Assembly (NCBI GenBank): GCA_963969495.1
Contig: OZ018326.1
Span: 175,187,056 to 175,251,055, forward strand
Direction of reading: 5' to 3'
Length of the DNA stretch: 64,000 bases
From: Ceratothoa steindachneri
Lineage: Eukaryota > Arthropoda > Malacostraca > Isopoda > Cymothoidae
Positions within the stretch are counted from its first letter, which is position 1; every line of letters starts with the position of its first letter. The position numbers were made by a program, and so were the translations under genes. Positions 24,110 through 36,659 of the stretch are shown here, piece after piece. The notes beneath the pieces are model-generated. The model worked only from the letters and a program-made list of their open reading frames with translations, ran no database searches and had not been told where the DNA came from.

Positions 24110-25690
24110 CTGTTTTATTTTCGCTTTTCTTTTTGTAAACCCTCAGAGGCATTCACCAAAACGGCGTTTAAATACCTTTTTGTGCATATAATTCGAATTT
24201 CGATTTAATAAATTCCTTTATGATTGGGCATAAGATGGTCATCTACACAATTAAACCATTTTTTCCGAAGAACTTGAGCAATTCTGGCTATGTTCTTCAA
24301 ATCCACATTCCGAGGAGATGGTTTTATTGCCCTGCGGACAGGATTTCGTTCTCCTCCTTCGTGTCATTATGGGATAAGAACTAAAGCATATTTGCAATTC
24401 AACGAGTTCTTCACTCTCCTTTTTCACGTGAAGAGGTAAAGTCCATTTTCTTCGGCTTTCTGCAGCATTGAAATTTCCCTGAAGACCACTTTAAACATGC
24501 ACATAAATTTTAGGTTTGTGCTAAGAATATCGAACCGAGTACTCTTTTTTTTTACTATTCTTGACGTGGTAAAATTGGGTAAAAATACTTTCTAGACTGT
24601 AATGATTTCTCTGTTTATTGAGAACCCACTTCACGGAGTTCTGTAAAGCTGAACAGGTCCAATTAAGCAAAATCTCCAGAAGAGTTTGCCTATAATGGCT
24701 AAACCCCAAATTTAAAACGCTTTACGTGAACAGAAAAGCCAGAAAAACTCAATCATTTGTGTCCAATAAAGACTTCAATTAAGCCATTGGATTCATGTGA
24801 TGTGTGGCTGGTGAGAAAAAAAGAATGAAATTAGAATAGCAAATTTGCAAGTGTAACTTTCGCTTAGGTTTGTTTGAGTTAGGTTAGGTTACAATAACTA
24901 ACTTACCCTAACCCAAAGCTTTGGAGGAAGATGTTTAATTGCCAGAACCAGAGAGAGCGGATGTTACTATGGTTAAATTAGGTGAGCAATCGTAATTCAT
25001 TCCATATATTGTTTAATATTTCCTCATGATATTACATTTGGGTTCGCTATTCTTCAAAGGATAAAAATGGATTCGTATTCTAGACATCAAAGGGTCTTGA
25101 CTTAATAACTTCCATCACCTTAGCTCATGTGTGATTGCTTTCATTCTCCTTCTTGAAGACCCCTGTTGACAGAGATTCAGTTCGGGACACTTTTTTGCTC
25201 ATTTTTCGTCGTCATTGTTAGTTATCACCCCTCCCCGTTTCCCATTGGTGAGTTAATTCTCCCGCGGTTCACCTTTCTTTTATAATTAATTATCTATTAA
25301 AAAAGGGGTAATTTTCTATCAATTTCCTTTGGTAACCATGGAATTGTTTTTCTTCCCTACCACGAAATTGTTCGTAGAAAGCCGAACAATCTTAGACCAA
25401 GATATATGTATATGCAACACAAATCAATTTACACTCCTCAGAATCTGACAGCCATTGAAACGTAATGCAATGGGTTAGATGATCACTAAATAATAAAATA
25501 AAGGACAAGTTTAACCAACGACCATATATATGTCCATCGGCAAAGAACCATAATTATGAGGGACTGATAAAAGATAATTGTAAGTGAAAATAAACATCAA
25601 TGGTAAAAAAGTTCAGATATAATAACGACGGGGATAGCAAATCTCGTACGGATAAAAATACTAAATACCATACATAGCTACCATAGATAT
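24110..25690. other. No recognised gene; short TTAGG-like run
   Basis: AT-rich, with one 62-codon frame on the minus strand (24521-24709) that matches nothing. GTTAGGTTAGGTTAC at 24884-24898 is two to three units of the arthropod telomere motif, far too short to be telomeric by itself. Confidence 0.4.
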
Positions 25691-25712
25691 TTACACCTAG
25701 ACCCGACCAAGT

Positions 25713-26060
25713 GGTGTTCTTGGGAGCCTAGTGGATACAGTTTTTGTATTCCAGCGTCGTGGCGTGGCTTCGAGCCCAGCGAGCACAAACATAAAAGATT
25801 CATCGGTGTCTGTAGCTGGCTGCCCATTGCCGGATACGTTGGTACTCACTTCCGTGTCGGGAAGTAGCACCACACGCATCATCATGCACATAGAAAATAA
25901 CAACACCGCTATCATTTCCTGCTTACTCTTCACAGCAGCACCAATATATATTCTCCTGTGTTGCAAAGAATTGCGATGGGGTACTGGTGTCATCTATGGG
26001 GTACTCCTATCCCCTAAGCCCTCACATTGGGCGGGCACCCGGCCCCTGGGGTCATGAATG
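25713..26060 (+). mobile_element. tRNA-derived SINE
   Basis: A box-A-like GAGCCTAGTGGATA at 25724-25737 is followed about 30 bp on by a box-B-like GGCTTCGAGCCC at 25766-25777, the split promoter of RNA polymerase III in tRNA-derived SINEs. The region is GC-richer than its surroundings and open on both strands, which is probably incidental. The 3' part contains GGGGTACTCCTATCCCC and GGGCACCCGGCCCC. The 3' limit is uncertain. Confidence 0.5.
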
Positions 26061-26340
26061 GTTAAACACTATCCAGTTAGAGTATAAAATGCATAAGACC
26101 ACTCACAACCTTTCCCCCAAAAGAAATAGGTCCTGTTTCGTCCCGTCTTGTCAGTGATTGTCATTCAGTTCTTAATGCGCATTTCATTATCCGGTGAGGG
26201 TATTACTTCCACACGATACGAGGTTTAAATGGTACTACTTACATTACTACATTATCACTTATTTTGTCGAACCTTACTCTATTTTTATCTACATTTGTAA
26301 TTAATTTCGGAGCTGGAGATAGAAGAAATAAGATGTAGTA

Positions 26341-26400
26341 CGAGCTTTTTCTTTATTGACGTTTCCTTCTTCCGAAGCTTCCTTAAAGTAATGAGGAACT
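26341..26400 (-). repeat. Penelope-like 3' UTR tail fragment
   Basis: On the minus strand this reads AAGCTTCGGAAGAAGGAAAC followed by GTCAATAAAGAAAAAGCTCG. It is the inverted counterpart of 27610-27660 (GAAGATCGAAACGTCAGTAA). Such GAAG...CGAAACGT motifs are typical near the 3' ends of Penelope-like elements. Confidence 0.4.
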
Positions 26401-26412
26401 AAGAAATGGAAT

Positions 26413-26509
26413 GAACAGAACCGCCGGCTAAGGACTGTACATTACGCAATCCTAACGTCTGAGCTCTTAATTTATAGTCCTTAGCGCGTATAAGCCGGCG
26501 GTTATGTTC
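26413..26509. repeat. Imperfect inverted repeat
   Basis: GAACAGAACCGCCGGCT at 26413-26429 pairs with AGCCGGCGGTTATGTTC at 26493-26509. The stem continues with AAGGACTGTA against TATAGTCCTT after a one-sided bulge. It may be the terminus pair of a very small palindromic transposon. Confidence 0.6.
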
Positions 26510-27600
26510 AGGGACAAGTCAAATGGGCCTTCGAGGTGAAGACGGGTGAGCTAGAAGAGGATAAAGAAGATTTGAGCAATTACCTTTACGTGAGAAAATC
26601 AGAATCTTCCGTGGCGATTCTGTCACCTTACACCAGAACACATTTTGTATGCGAGAAGTACATGCAAGGCTGGGGGTACCGAAACAACCGAGAGCTACAT
26701 TATACAGTCAGGAAAGGACAAGTGAAACGATCCATAGTAGACAATGGCTCACCATTCCCCCGCCAAATTATCAAAGAGTGAAGAAATCAGGAGCTGTGTA
26801 TTTACAGGAAAAGTATCAGTGTCCAAAACTAAAACTATAAAAAAAAACAACAAAAGTTCACAAATTTAACCCAAACACGACAAAACCTCACGGCTATTAC
26901 ACTTATCCCAAATGAAACAATATTACCAAACAAGAATCACGAACAAGAACAATAATATGGAAAACCGATTAAGACTTCAAATAGTGAGAAAAAACAAGAA
27001 CAACTGCATTTAACAAAGAGACACCCTAAAACAAAAAATTCAGGAGGGTTTTACCTAAGGGATAACATGAGTTATAAACTTAAGCAAATAAACGCGAAAA
27101 CACACAAAAATAACAGGCTATATCTCAAAAACAGGAAAATAACGGCATGAGTGTTACAGATTGCTCTGAATGAAACAGACAATAAATGAAAACAATAAAG
27201 AGATTAGACGAAGAACTTATTAAGTAAATTAAAAAGTGTAAATAGAGAATAGGAATAACAGAGAGAGTGAGACAGATTTGCGACTCTCCCCCAAACTACA
27301 GAGAAGTTGTTCAAAATGACTGTAAAGAGAAAAGAGGAAGGACAATATTGGGGAGCGTCGTTCGTATTCCACCTTAATTAATAGTTGTAATAATGTTATG
27401 TAACTTTCTTTGTCTACTTTTCCCCTGCTTGCAGGAGAAGGTCAACTTAGATAAACTTCTTCCAATTGATATCTCTTTTCACTCATGTTCCTTCTCCCAT
27501 CACTCTACGGCATCTCGCTGTACCTTCTCCCTTCCTCATCAGGGAAAAAGGAGGAGAATCTGTGGACGATACTTTATTCGTCTTCCCCCAAAATTCTTCT
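26510..27600. other. Unassigned; short open frames
   Basis: Two overlapping plus-strand frames (26536-26781 and 26649-26840) and others at 27393-27605 and 27485-27679 match no known family. 26830-27300 is strongly A-rich on the plus strand. Confidence 0.35.
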
Positions 27601-27609
27601 TTTAGTTTC

Positions 27610-27715
27610 TCGTTACTCTAAAGAAGCTCCTGAAGATCGAAACGTCAGTAAAGAAGAAACTCGTTCTCGTTACTCTTAGGAAACTTCTGAGGAGCGAAAC
27701 ATCAGCAAAGAATAA
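27610..27715 (+). repeat. Penelope-like 3' UTR tail, two tandem copies
   Basis: GAAGCTCCTGAAGATCGAAA plus CGTCAGTAAAGAAG is followed about 55 bp on by a diverged copy, GAAACTTCTGAGGAGCGAAA plus CATCAGCAAAGAA. The motif resembles the CCTGAAGATGGG...CCGAAACGTTGG tail of the element at 10.8 kb. No coding part remains beside it. Confidence 0.45.
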
Positions 27716-27719
27716 TCTA

Positions 27720-29400
27720 ATATCACATCTGGTTTCTCTTAATTCCGCTCTCCATTTTTTGTCGAAGGCAAGAAATGGAAACTATCTAATGCAAACTTCA
27801 AATAATATGTTCAATATAATGAAAATTAAACGAACATTTTTAAGGTAAACGAGATATTGAGATTTTGTTTTTTAGTTTTTGACGCTGTTGTAGTCTGTTC
27901 CAATAGCTCAGGTATTCATGTATTTGTGGTGGGATATACCATTATTTATCACATTTATCTTCTAGGATTTATAGTACTTAATGCATTTGTTTAATCAAAC
28001 ATAATAAGAATACCTTTATTTGGTATGAAACGAAGGGCAGAAGAGAGAAAAGGAAGAAGAAATGGATGGAAGAAGGGGGAAAGGGAAGGAAGAGGTGAAT
28101 TCTCAGTCTTCAGTCACAATATATTGCTGATATTTAAAATCCAAATATCTCTAATTAGATCGAGCATTCTGATGTGAAGGAAAGAAAGTAAAGGAATCAC
28201 AGAAATATCGACAACTGGGAGGAGAGAAAGAGAAAATTGTTATGAGGATAAGAAGTGATACCATCTAATATGGCAGGTTAAGAGAGAACATGAATTATCT
28301 TCAAATCATTACTTAATCCTAATATCAAAGATTTCACCGGATCATCCAAGTTCAGATTGCCTTGCGTCATTAATCAAGTTATTTCCTTCCTTCGACTCTT
28401 AAAATTCGAATATACCTCCCTTTTCCTCTGTTGAGCGGAGTAAGCAGAAAACAACCGTATCAAAAGATGCTCGTCGTAGTGTAGCAGCTGTCATCTTGGC
28501 GAGTTCCCACAGGAAATAACACCGCCACCAGTCTTCTCAGACGATCTAGACAATGGATTTAGACACACAAACCGATAGATAAAGTTTCTTAATCTTAATA
28601 TTACTTGATATATTTTCCTTTTTAAAAATCTCTTAGTTATGCAAGTGCCGTATTTAGTAGCTGGTTTCGTTTGTGCAATTACATCTCCAGGGACATTTTT
28701 TTCTTCCTGCTCCGTTGTATGACGTAGCTTCATTCAGTGGATCCATGAAATCTCATTTGAATAAGTATGGCCTCGTAAATATATATTTGATTAATATACG
28801 TAATCCCGTAAAAATTGAACATACTCACACTAGTATATATTTTCTATTAACATTCAAACCTGCTTCACATTTAGAGCTTATTCCATATTCAGAATCCTTC
28901 ATTTTCTCACCTTTTAAAATATTGGATTTTCTCGAATCTTTCCTACACCTTAGGAAAATCTTGTTTTTTAAAGGCGTTTGAAAACTTCCAATAATTAAGC
29001 CCTGAAGTCTTAATCCAGCGCCTCGGTTCTGAACGGCAATTACTCCTTTATCACTACTAATTGTTCCATTTTATAGAGGAAACTCAGAATTTTGAGTGTT
29101 TGCGTTTTTGTATAAACTTATTTAGCCCGGAACTCCTGTAATTTAAGTGCATTCATATTCTTTTCCCCTCTTTTCTATCTTTTTTTATCCATCATTTCTA
29201 TTTATGTTTGATAGCAATATATCCTTCCAACCATAATAGGAATAACTCTCAACATAATTGCACTGTTTTTTCCTTAAACTGATCCATAAATGTATTAATA
29301 TTCATTTGAAAAATGTTATACTTAAAGTAGCGTTTGGCTTCCTAAATTCTCCTAAAAATAAACTACTTTTCAATAAGCCCCCCTTTTCTTAATAAAGTAA
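27720..29400. other. No recognised gene; polypurine tract
   Basis: Contains a long purine-only-like stretch on the plus strand (28028-28098, GAAGGGCAGAAGAGAG and GGAAGGAAGAGG runs). An open frame at 28673-28981 (102 codons, hydrophobic) and one at 28491-28733 on the other strand match nothing. Otherwise AT-rich. Confidence 0.4.
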
Positions 29401-29439
29401 GTGTGAGTAGAAATTTCAAGTAAAGATTGCCATGAAATG

Positions 29440-30830
29440 TGCATCGGACCAACCGGACGTATTTTTTTATTCCATATTAATCCAATGTACATTGTAGGGG
29501 AATGGTCACTTCCCCCCCCCCCCCCTTCAGTCTTGGTGCAGTCACAAGGCGGTTACCGCAAAGACATCCGTCAAAGGCATCGGCAGGTTCAGTGCTTAAC
29601 CGCAGTGTGGCACAACTCAGTGCCATGAAAGACCCTATAGGTCAAAATGTAAGATCTCCCCCAGGAGAGTGAGATCCATTTTCACGTCGAAAAAGAAATT
29701 GGAGACCTGTTTCTCCCAATCTTGAAGGCTAACGAGGAGCCGATGTTAGACTTCGTGCGAAAAACCGTTTGGAATAACAACTCTCCTGGGGCCGTCCTCA
29801 AGTCCCCCCCCCTTACCTCTCCCCCAGTGGGGTGACGAGGTATAAATGAGGAACTCTGAGGAAAATCGTGGTAGTATACGTCAGTCTCTAGGTGACGAAG
29901 TCTTCGGATCAAACCGAACTACCGAGACTGGAGAGGTAGTGTTCTTGGCTCGCCAGACCAAGAAGTACCCTGCAAGAGAGGCAGGGCTACCTACCTTAAG
30001 GGGCTAAGAAGAAGCTCATTCTCGAGCTAAGTCCCTGGTTTTTAAACCAAACGATAAGTTAACTTTGGTAAGTTCAACTTACTCTCGCCAGAGAGACTCC
30101 TCATATCCTGGTGCACCTTAAACACCAGGGGTATTCCTCGTCCTTGAGGAATTAAGAAAAGAAAAAGAAAAAGGCTCCCTCCTCGAGCCCGTTACTCGGT
30201 GGACACACCGAACTTCTAAGTTAACTTCATAAGGAAACAAGTTCAACTTATTCTCGTCTGAGAAATCCCCCTCCGTTATACTCGCCCTTCAAGAAGACTG
30301 GAACTAAGAAGAAGCTCATCCTTGAGCTAGTTCTTTGGTTACCAAACCGAACTTTAAGTAACTTATTCTCGCCAGAGAAATCCCCCTCCGTTATCCTCGC
30401 CCTTGAAGAAGACCCTCGATGAGTTCAGTCCTCGTCCATGAGGAAATAAGTAACGAAGGAGAAAAGGTCCTTCACGAGCTCGTTACTCGGTGGCCCCACT
30501 GAACTTTAAGTAACTTATTCTCGCCAGAGAAAGCCTCTTCCGTTATCCTCGCCCTTGAAGAAGACCCTTACCGAGTTCAGTCCTCGTCCATAAGGAAATA
30601 ATTAACGAAGGAGAAAAGCTCCTCCTCGAGCTCGTTACTCGGTGATCACACCGCACTCCAAGTTAACTTGATTTAAGAACCAAGTTCGACTCACTCTCGC
30701 CAGAGAGACCAAGACTGCCTAGGTGTTGCATAAAGCACCGTATTGGTTCTCGTCCTTGAAGAACCCCCCCCCCGGAAGAACGTGTGGACCCCCAGCTGCC
30801 ACCCTCGCAAAAACAACCGTGTGATTTCGC
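29440..30830. repeat. GC-richer tandem and hairpin repeat array (LTR-like)
   Basis: Begins after a C15 run (29512-29526). From about 30045 to 30770 a unit of roughly 150-175 bp recurs four to five times. Each holds AAGTTxAACTTA or AACTTTAAGTAACTTA, TTCTCGCCAGAGA, CCGTTATCCTCGCCCTTGAA, TCCTCGTCC-TGAGGA and GAGCTCGTTACTCGGTG. Each unit carries several self-complementary pieces: TCCTCGTCCATGAGGA, GAGCTCGAGGAGGAGC on the complement, and GGTTCTCGTCCTTGAAGAACC. No protein is encoded. The LTR at 47.2-48.5 kb has a similar build (CCTCTTGTCCTCAAGAGG twice), so a solo LTR of another gypsy family is my best guess. Confidence 0.6.
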
Positions 30831-31668
30831 TCATCTACATCTGGCCAGCGGCACGCGTCGAGAGTAAATAACATTTCTGAGGCCCTTTAAACTCCACATG
30901 AGTCCGTAAGCCTAATTCTTATATTATTGTTGTGTGTAGAGAAAACGTTAACCATTTTTTGGGGTAAACTAATTTAATTAATTCTTATTTAGGATAATAT
31001 TCAAAGTATTGCTGTAGTTAATGTATAAATTATTATGTATTCAATTGATAAAGGTAAAATATAAGTTTATTTGGGGAATATTTTGCGTTTTTTTTATATA
31101 TCCTTACGTGTTTCGTAACGGTTCAGTTCGTTAAGATATTCCTATAATATCAATATATTAGACACACTTAGCACTCTTAGAATAGAAAAAAAGGAGGGGA
31201 ATTCTACAACATACAGTATAAACATATTACATTTTAAATCTTAATGACAGGTTACAATAAGTACTTATACATACTCGTATATATGTAGATACACACAAAG
31301 ATTAGTTATGGGCCTAAAATAAGTCAGTGACTTTTAGGGCAGAAACTTAAAACTTAAGACTAAGCATAAAATTTTCAAGAATAAAATCCCTTCATGTTTA
31401 TAAAAATATAAACAAATTAGTATACATTTGAAAACCTAACCATTGTAAAGATTGCAAATAACGAATAATTCTATGTATATTTAAATTTAGAGATAAATTA
31501 AAAAACTATTTTATTTCCAGCGATTATTTCAAAAGATCTGTAGTTAACATAGTCAACAGTCTTATATAAATAATAACATATTTATAATGTATAAATCAAA
31601 GTAGTAGTACACAGTATAATAGTGTACGGTAACAAATAAATACACAATAACAAAAGTTGAATAGAAAT

Positions 31669-34640
31669 TTAGTAAGCCAAAATTATATTGTTTTTAAGAG
31701 CTCTTTTGAATTGAGCTAAATTGGTTTGGGATTTGATATTGTCGTCCATGCCATTCCATATTTTGATAGATTTGTACAGAAAGCTACATTGTGATTTTGA
31801 TTTTGAATACAAGGGTGAAATAAATTTTATTTTATTGCGGGTTTGGTGATTATGGGTATTATCAGCTGTTTGTAACATATTAAATATATAGCTATTATAT
31901 GAACACTTTATTGTTTTGTAAAGGAATAAGGATGTTTGAAAAACAAAGAGATCATTTAATTTCATAATTCTGGATTCCTTAAAATAACGATTAGTGTGCT
32001 CATTGTAGTCAAGTTGATGGATGGCTCGAATTGCTTTTTTCTGTAATATTGACTAATTTATTGAGATAATTTTGATATTTTCCATACCAACTCTCTATGC
32101 CATATGTCAAGTAAGGTTGCACCATTGTCATATATAAAGAGTGGAGAATAGATTTAGAAAGAAACTTATTTAATTTATATAATATTCCAATCGATTTTGA
32201 TAGTTTTGTTGAGATATGCGTAATATGTTGTTTAAAACTCAGATTTTTGTCAATAAAGATGCCTAGGAATTTGATATTCCGTCGCCCATTTTAATATGGG
32301 GCAATTCAATACATTTTTTGTAAGAGAAAAGAATATATTTGGTTTTATCTACATTTATTGATAGTTTATTAACATTAAGCCAACTGAAGACATTTTCGAC
32401 TTCTTTATTTATTGTAGATGCAATGTTGCTCGGTTTGTGATATGGCAAGGGAGTTGATAAGGCACTATCATCCGCGAATAATATAAATTTAAACAGAGTA
32501 GATGATTTAACAATATCATTAATATAGATTAAAACTAACGGTGGCTCTAGCACGGAGCCTTGTGGGACCCCAGTTGTAATATTAAGGTGAAATGAGTCAT
32601 GACCATTGATGGAGACAAATTGCTTTCTTTCAGTTAAATATGATTTGAACCAATTTTGACAGTTGCCTCTAATTCAGTACATAGCTAATTTTGACAGTAG
32701 AATATTATGGTTGACACAATCGAAAGCTTTTTTAAAATCGAGAAAAATTGAGAATACAATGTGGCCCTTTTCAATGTTATCATATAAATATTGAAGGTAG
32801 TAATTATCGCGTGAATCGTTGATTTCTGACGTCTAAAACCAAATTGGTGTTTATACAACAGTGAATTAAATTCCAGAAATTTATAAAGTTTATTTAATGC
32901 TATTTTTTTCAATATTTTACTGAACATTGTAAGAAATGAAATAGGGCGGTAATTGCTGACGTTTGTGAGGTCTCCGGCCTTTGGTAACGGTGTTACCCGT
33001 GGCAACTTTTAATACATTGGGAATATACCCTGCGTAAATGATTTATTAATTATTGATGCTAAAATTGGAGCAACTATATTAGAGATGTATTATAAAATTT
33101 TAGTGGAGATTGAATTAATACCTGATTTTTTATTTTTTAGTGAACTAATGATTTTTTTTTTATATCGGCTACGCTTACAGGAGAAAAAAACAAGGAATTT
33201 GGTGCATTAATCTCATTAAAATACGAAAGGAAAGATTTATCGACTATTTTGCAAGAGTCTGAGATTTTTTTACCTACGTTGACAAAAAATTTATTGAATT
33301 CATTCGCTTTTTCCTTATTGTCATCAACTGGTTTACCGTCAATGATAATTTGTTTAATTTGGTTTGTTCCTTTAGTAATTTCAGGTTTAATCACAGAATT
33401 GATTAATTTCCAAGTTTGTTTTATATTGTTTTCGTTTGATTAAATCGTTCATGAAAATAATTTTTCTTGGCTATTTTAATTTGGTTAGTAACTTGATTCC
33501 GAAAGTTTTATATGTGTGTTCCTGAATTTGACTAAGCTTATAAAGAGAAAAGTATTTTTGACGTTTTTTGATGTTATTTATAATTGCGTTTGTTATCCAA
33601 GGTTTTGTTTTGTGTTTATATGAAATGGTTTTAGATTTTAGAGGACAATTAAGTTTAAAAGCATCGTCTAGCCTTGAAATTAACTCTTCGGTAGCAGAAT
33701 CGATATCATTTATATAGGAAATTTCATATAGATTCTGATTTTGAACATAGTTATAGAAGTTTGATAAAGTATTTTCGTTAATTATGCGGTAGGTTATTGT
33801 ACGGTTTTGATGAATATTGTTCGAGTTGAAAAAACACTTGGATCATGAATATAGGAAGATGGTCCGATATGTCACAAAGTAGAATACCGGAAGAGTAATT
33901 TTCGGGGTGAACTCTGAAAATATTGTCAATTAGTGTTGCTGAGTTTTGGGTTATTCTTGTCGGTTTTGTTATAATTGGAAGTAAGGAATGAGAATAAAAA
34001 GTATTGAGGAAGGACTGAGTTGATGCGTGGTTTTCAAAGTTTAATAGATCGAAATTAAAATCTCCTGTAATTATTATGTCATCATCGTTTGTAACATTGA
34101 AGTAATTGATTAATTCAGTAATCTTATCTATAAACATCTTTGGGTCACCAGGAGGAGGTCTATATACGGTTCCAATGATTATTGTTTTACCATTTGATTT
34201 TACTTCGATAAATAAAGTTCAATATAGTTATAGGAAATACTAATTTCGTCAACTTTTTTAGTATTGAGTCTGTCAGATATATACACACTTATACCTCCCC
34301 CTATCTTGTTTACGACGTGTAGTGAATGAAAGGAGCTATAGTTTGGGACACTGATAAGGTGTTTATTATTATTTGTTAGCCAGCTCTCAGTGAATGCAAA
34401 AACGGAAAATTTATAATTAAATGTTGACAAAAATATTGAAAATTCATCAATGTTTGCGTGCAAAGATCGAATGTTAATATTTAAATTGGACAGGTCTGTT
34501 TTATCAAATGAAAATGTAGTGTTATATTTATCACAATCGTAGTATTGATTTCTTATGTTATTTTCTTTAAAATTTGGATATAATTTATCAAAATGGTTTA
34601 TGTCTGGATTGATATTATTGAAGTGAACGAATTGTTCAAA
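31669..34640 (-). pseudogene. LINE ORF2, endonuclease-reverse transcriptase (frameshifted)
   Basis: Near 34490-34200 the endonuclease begins LSNLNINIRSLHANIDEF, with FAFTESWLT and GGGISVYIS. A frameshift near 34200 leads to GTVYRPPPGDP, IITGDFNFDLLNF, LIDNIF and CDISDHLPIF (ending about 33845), so the key Asn, Glu, Asp and His sites are present. The RT region follows: RVTPLPKAGDLTNVSNYRPI (about 33000), KHQFGFRRQKST, then QGSVLEPPLVLIYINDI and FILFADDSAL (about 32560-32460), with the catalytic FADD intact. The C-terminal part (31965-31669) includes NHQTRNKIKF and a WN-type motif (IKIWNGM). The frames differ among segments, so no full protein is made. Confidence 0.85.
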
Positions 34641-34839
34641 CGTATAAAATATCTATAAACAGTTAAAATACTATTCTTATGATAACTTTAATAAGAGTAA
34701 AAGGAATAAAGTATGTAATACAATTGAAATAAAAGTAAGTAAATGCTAGGTCAAAACATGGTTTGTTTATTTTGTTTTTTTTCATCTAAAACAGTAATAT
34801 CGCCGAAGGTATTATTACTTATCGTTCCAAAGATTCTCA

Positions 34840-35607
34840 CTATTAAAGTCTGCAAGCGTGAATTTGAGGTGTTCAGTCAGAAATTTTGGGAAAGCAACTC
34901 GGGTATTAATAACTATAGGTAGGTCACGGCGACCGGAGGGTGAAAACGTTGATGAATCTATCTCTGGTAGTACAGCCGGCGATCTTTGTGGAGAATTTCT
35001 TTTTAGCTTGGCGGAGGACAAAAAAGATTTTGTGGCGATTTGGAGTCAGTTGTTCGTTTACATAAAATGAAGGTTTGAATTATTTGCATGCTGAGAAGAT
35101 ATCCCGCTTCAGATCACTTCTGCGCAACTTTACAATTATGTTTCTTTTGTCGAGACCTTGTACTTTAGGCTTGGGACCTAGACGATGAGCAACAGAGATG
35201 TCAGCTTCTTGCATTTGTATGTGGCAGTTATCTTTAATAAGTTTGCGGATGATATTGCGGCAGATTTCATTATTGGTAGCTTCAGGTATATTGCCGGAGA
35301 ATATAATAGTATCTCGTCTTTCATAAGCGTCGGAAGAATCAACCTTTTCTTCTAATTTTTCGATTTTTTATCTCATTTGTTCGTTAGATTTTTTTCAAGA
35401 GATGATTTTTTGTTCTTGTTTGGCAAAAGATGATTCAAAAAACTTAAAGAGAACGTTCATAATGTCTTTGGCATCACCTGATAGCGTAGATGAGGAAATA
35501 TGGGTCTGAAGTTCATTAAAATTAACTGGCTCGTTTAATTCGGTTTTTTCTTTTCTATTTGGAGTATTTTTTTCTTTGTCTACCTTCCTGAGAGTAGCAG
35601 GAGCCAT
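34840..35607 (-). pseudogene. LINE ORF1, RNA-binding protein (three in-frame stops)
   Basis: A single frame from the ATG at 35605-35607 to about 34840, broken only by stops at 35395-35397 (TGA), 35368-35370 (TAA) and 35080-35082 (TAA). It starts MAPATLRKVDKEKN and has a short helical KIEKLEEKVDSSDAYERRDT lead. The RRM-like core is DTIIFSGNIPEATNNEICRN, then QEADISVAHRLGPKPK, then NIIVKLRRSDLKRDIFSACK. The C-terminal FYVNEQLTPNRHKIFFVLRQ with AKKKFSTKIAGCTTRD is the usual ending of these ORF1 proteins. No Cys/His zinc knuckle is seen. It would coat the LINE RNA. Confidence 0.8.
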
Positions 35608-36659
35608 TCTTTCTAAGGATAAATGGAGAAATGTGACAACAGTGCTTATGTGCTAGGAAAGTTTGTTTAATTACTGGGAGAAACAGTAATGTTTAATTGT
35701 TAAAATTTTTACTTTGAAAGTTGTTAGGTTTTGATTGATGAGTGATTGTTTTAATTAATTAATTCAAAGAGTAAAGAGATTAGTTTAACAAGATAGATGT
35801 GGCAGTGCTGCACTTCTAATCACTCAGTTGAGTTTAGGCCTAATGGCTTTCAAAACAGACTCGGTGGGAACATGGGAATTTTCGACGTAATGCGGTAATA
35901 TCACTTTATATGTCCAAATAAATTAACTTACATAGGTAGATTTATAATTTTTAGTATTCAATGCAGTTTAAAAACACTAGGATTCACTTTTATTCGATAA
36001 ATAAGCAATATCACTGTTTGTTGATAAAAACAAAGATTGATAAAGGAGACCGGGTTTGAGAACTCAAAATATTCTGTACGCATAGACAATGAGTCTCATC
36101 CTTTGATCACATAACTTCCAAGAATCGTAGCGTCAAATGGAAAAAGAAGAACTTATTAATTCATCGGATGACTGGTTCAAGTGATAGGTAGTTCTAGTGC
36201 CTTTAATCGAGCCCCTCACAAATTTTAATCTTTCAAAAGGGAACCTCCGGTTTAACCGGGAGATTGGATCGATTATTATCTTCCAGATAGGAAGGACCAG
36301 TACCTAATGACATCGGGTTCATCCACGATTGTCATGCTAATCTTATTTTAAGTTCATTATCCGTTCAGGTGGCGGTGGGTCATAGCGAGGAAACGGACGG
36401 CCTTCCACATCGACGTACAAAACCAAAGATGCAGAGGTAATTTTTTTTTAGTCGTGGTTCGAGATGAAGTCACTTTGAAGAACAGTGCAAAAGGGGGAAA
36501 TTTAACCTATTCTTACCATGTAGGAGGGGGGGGTATAACCGGTCAGCTTTGTAAAAATATTTGTGTAGAGCTACTAGTAGGCGCACTAGGATGGAAATCC
36601 TCTTTTTGTAATAGAAATCAGAGGCACGACTAATGTATCATGTTATTAAACTTATTTAA

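Larger units (their letters stand above)
31150..35610 (-). mobile_element. Near full-length APE-type LINE (Jockey/CR1/L2-like)
   Basis: About 4.5 kb on the minus strand. It has an ORF1 with an RRM-like domain, then an ORF2 with an apurinic-type endonuclease, a reverse transcriptase and the usual C-terminal domain, then an AT-rich 3' UTR of about 0.5 kb. A handful of stops and frameshifts disable both ORFs, but nearly the whole coding span can still be read, making it the youngest-looking large element here. Clade assignment (Jockey, CR1 or L2 group) is by pattern only. Target duplications and the exact 3' end were not resolved. Confidence 0.85.

Noticed and set aside
25697..26057. Overlapping open frames of about 100 codons on both strands
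   Set aside because: They coincide with the SINE-like sequence with box A and B motifs; no protein family is recognisable and both strands are open, which suggests composition rather than coding.
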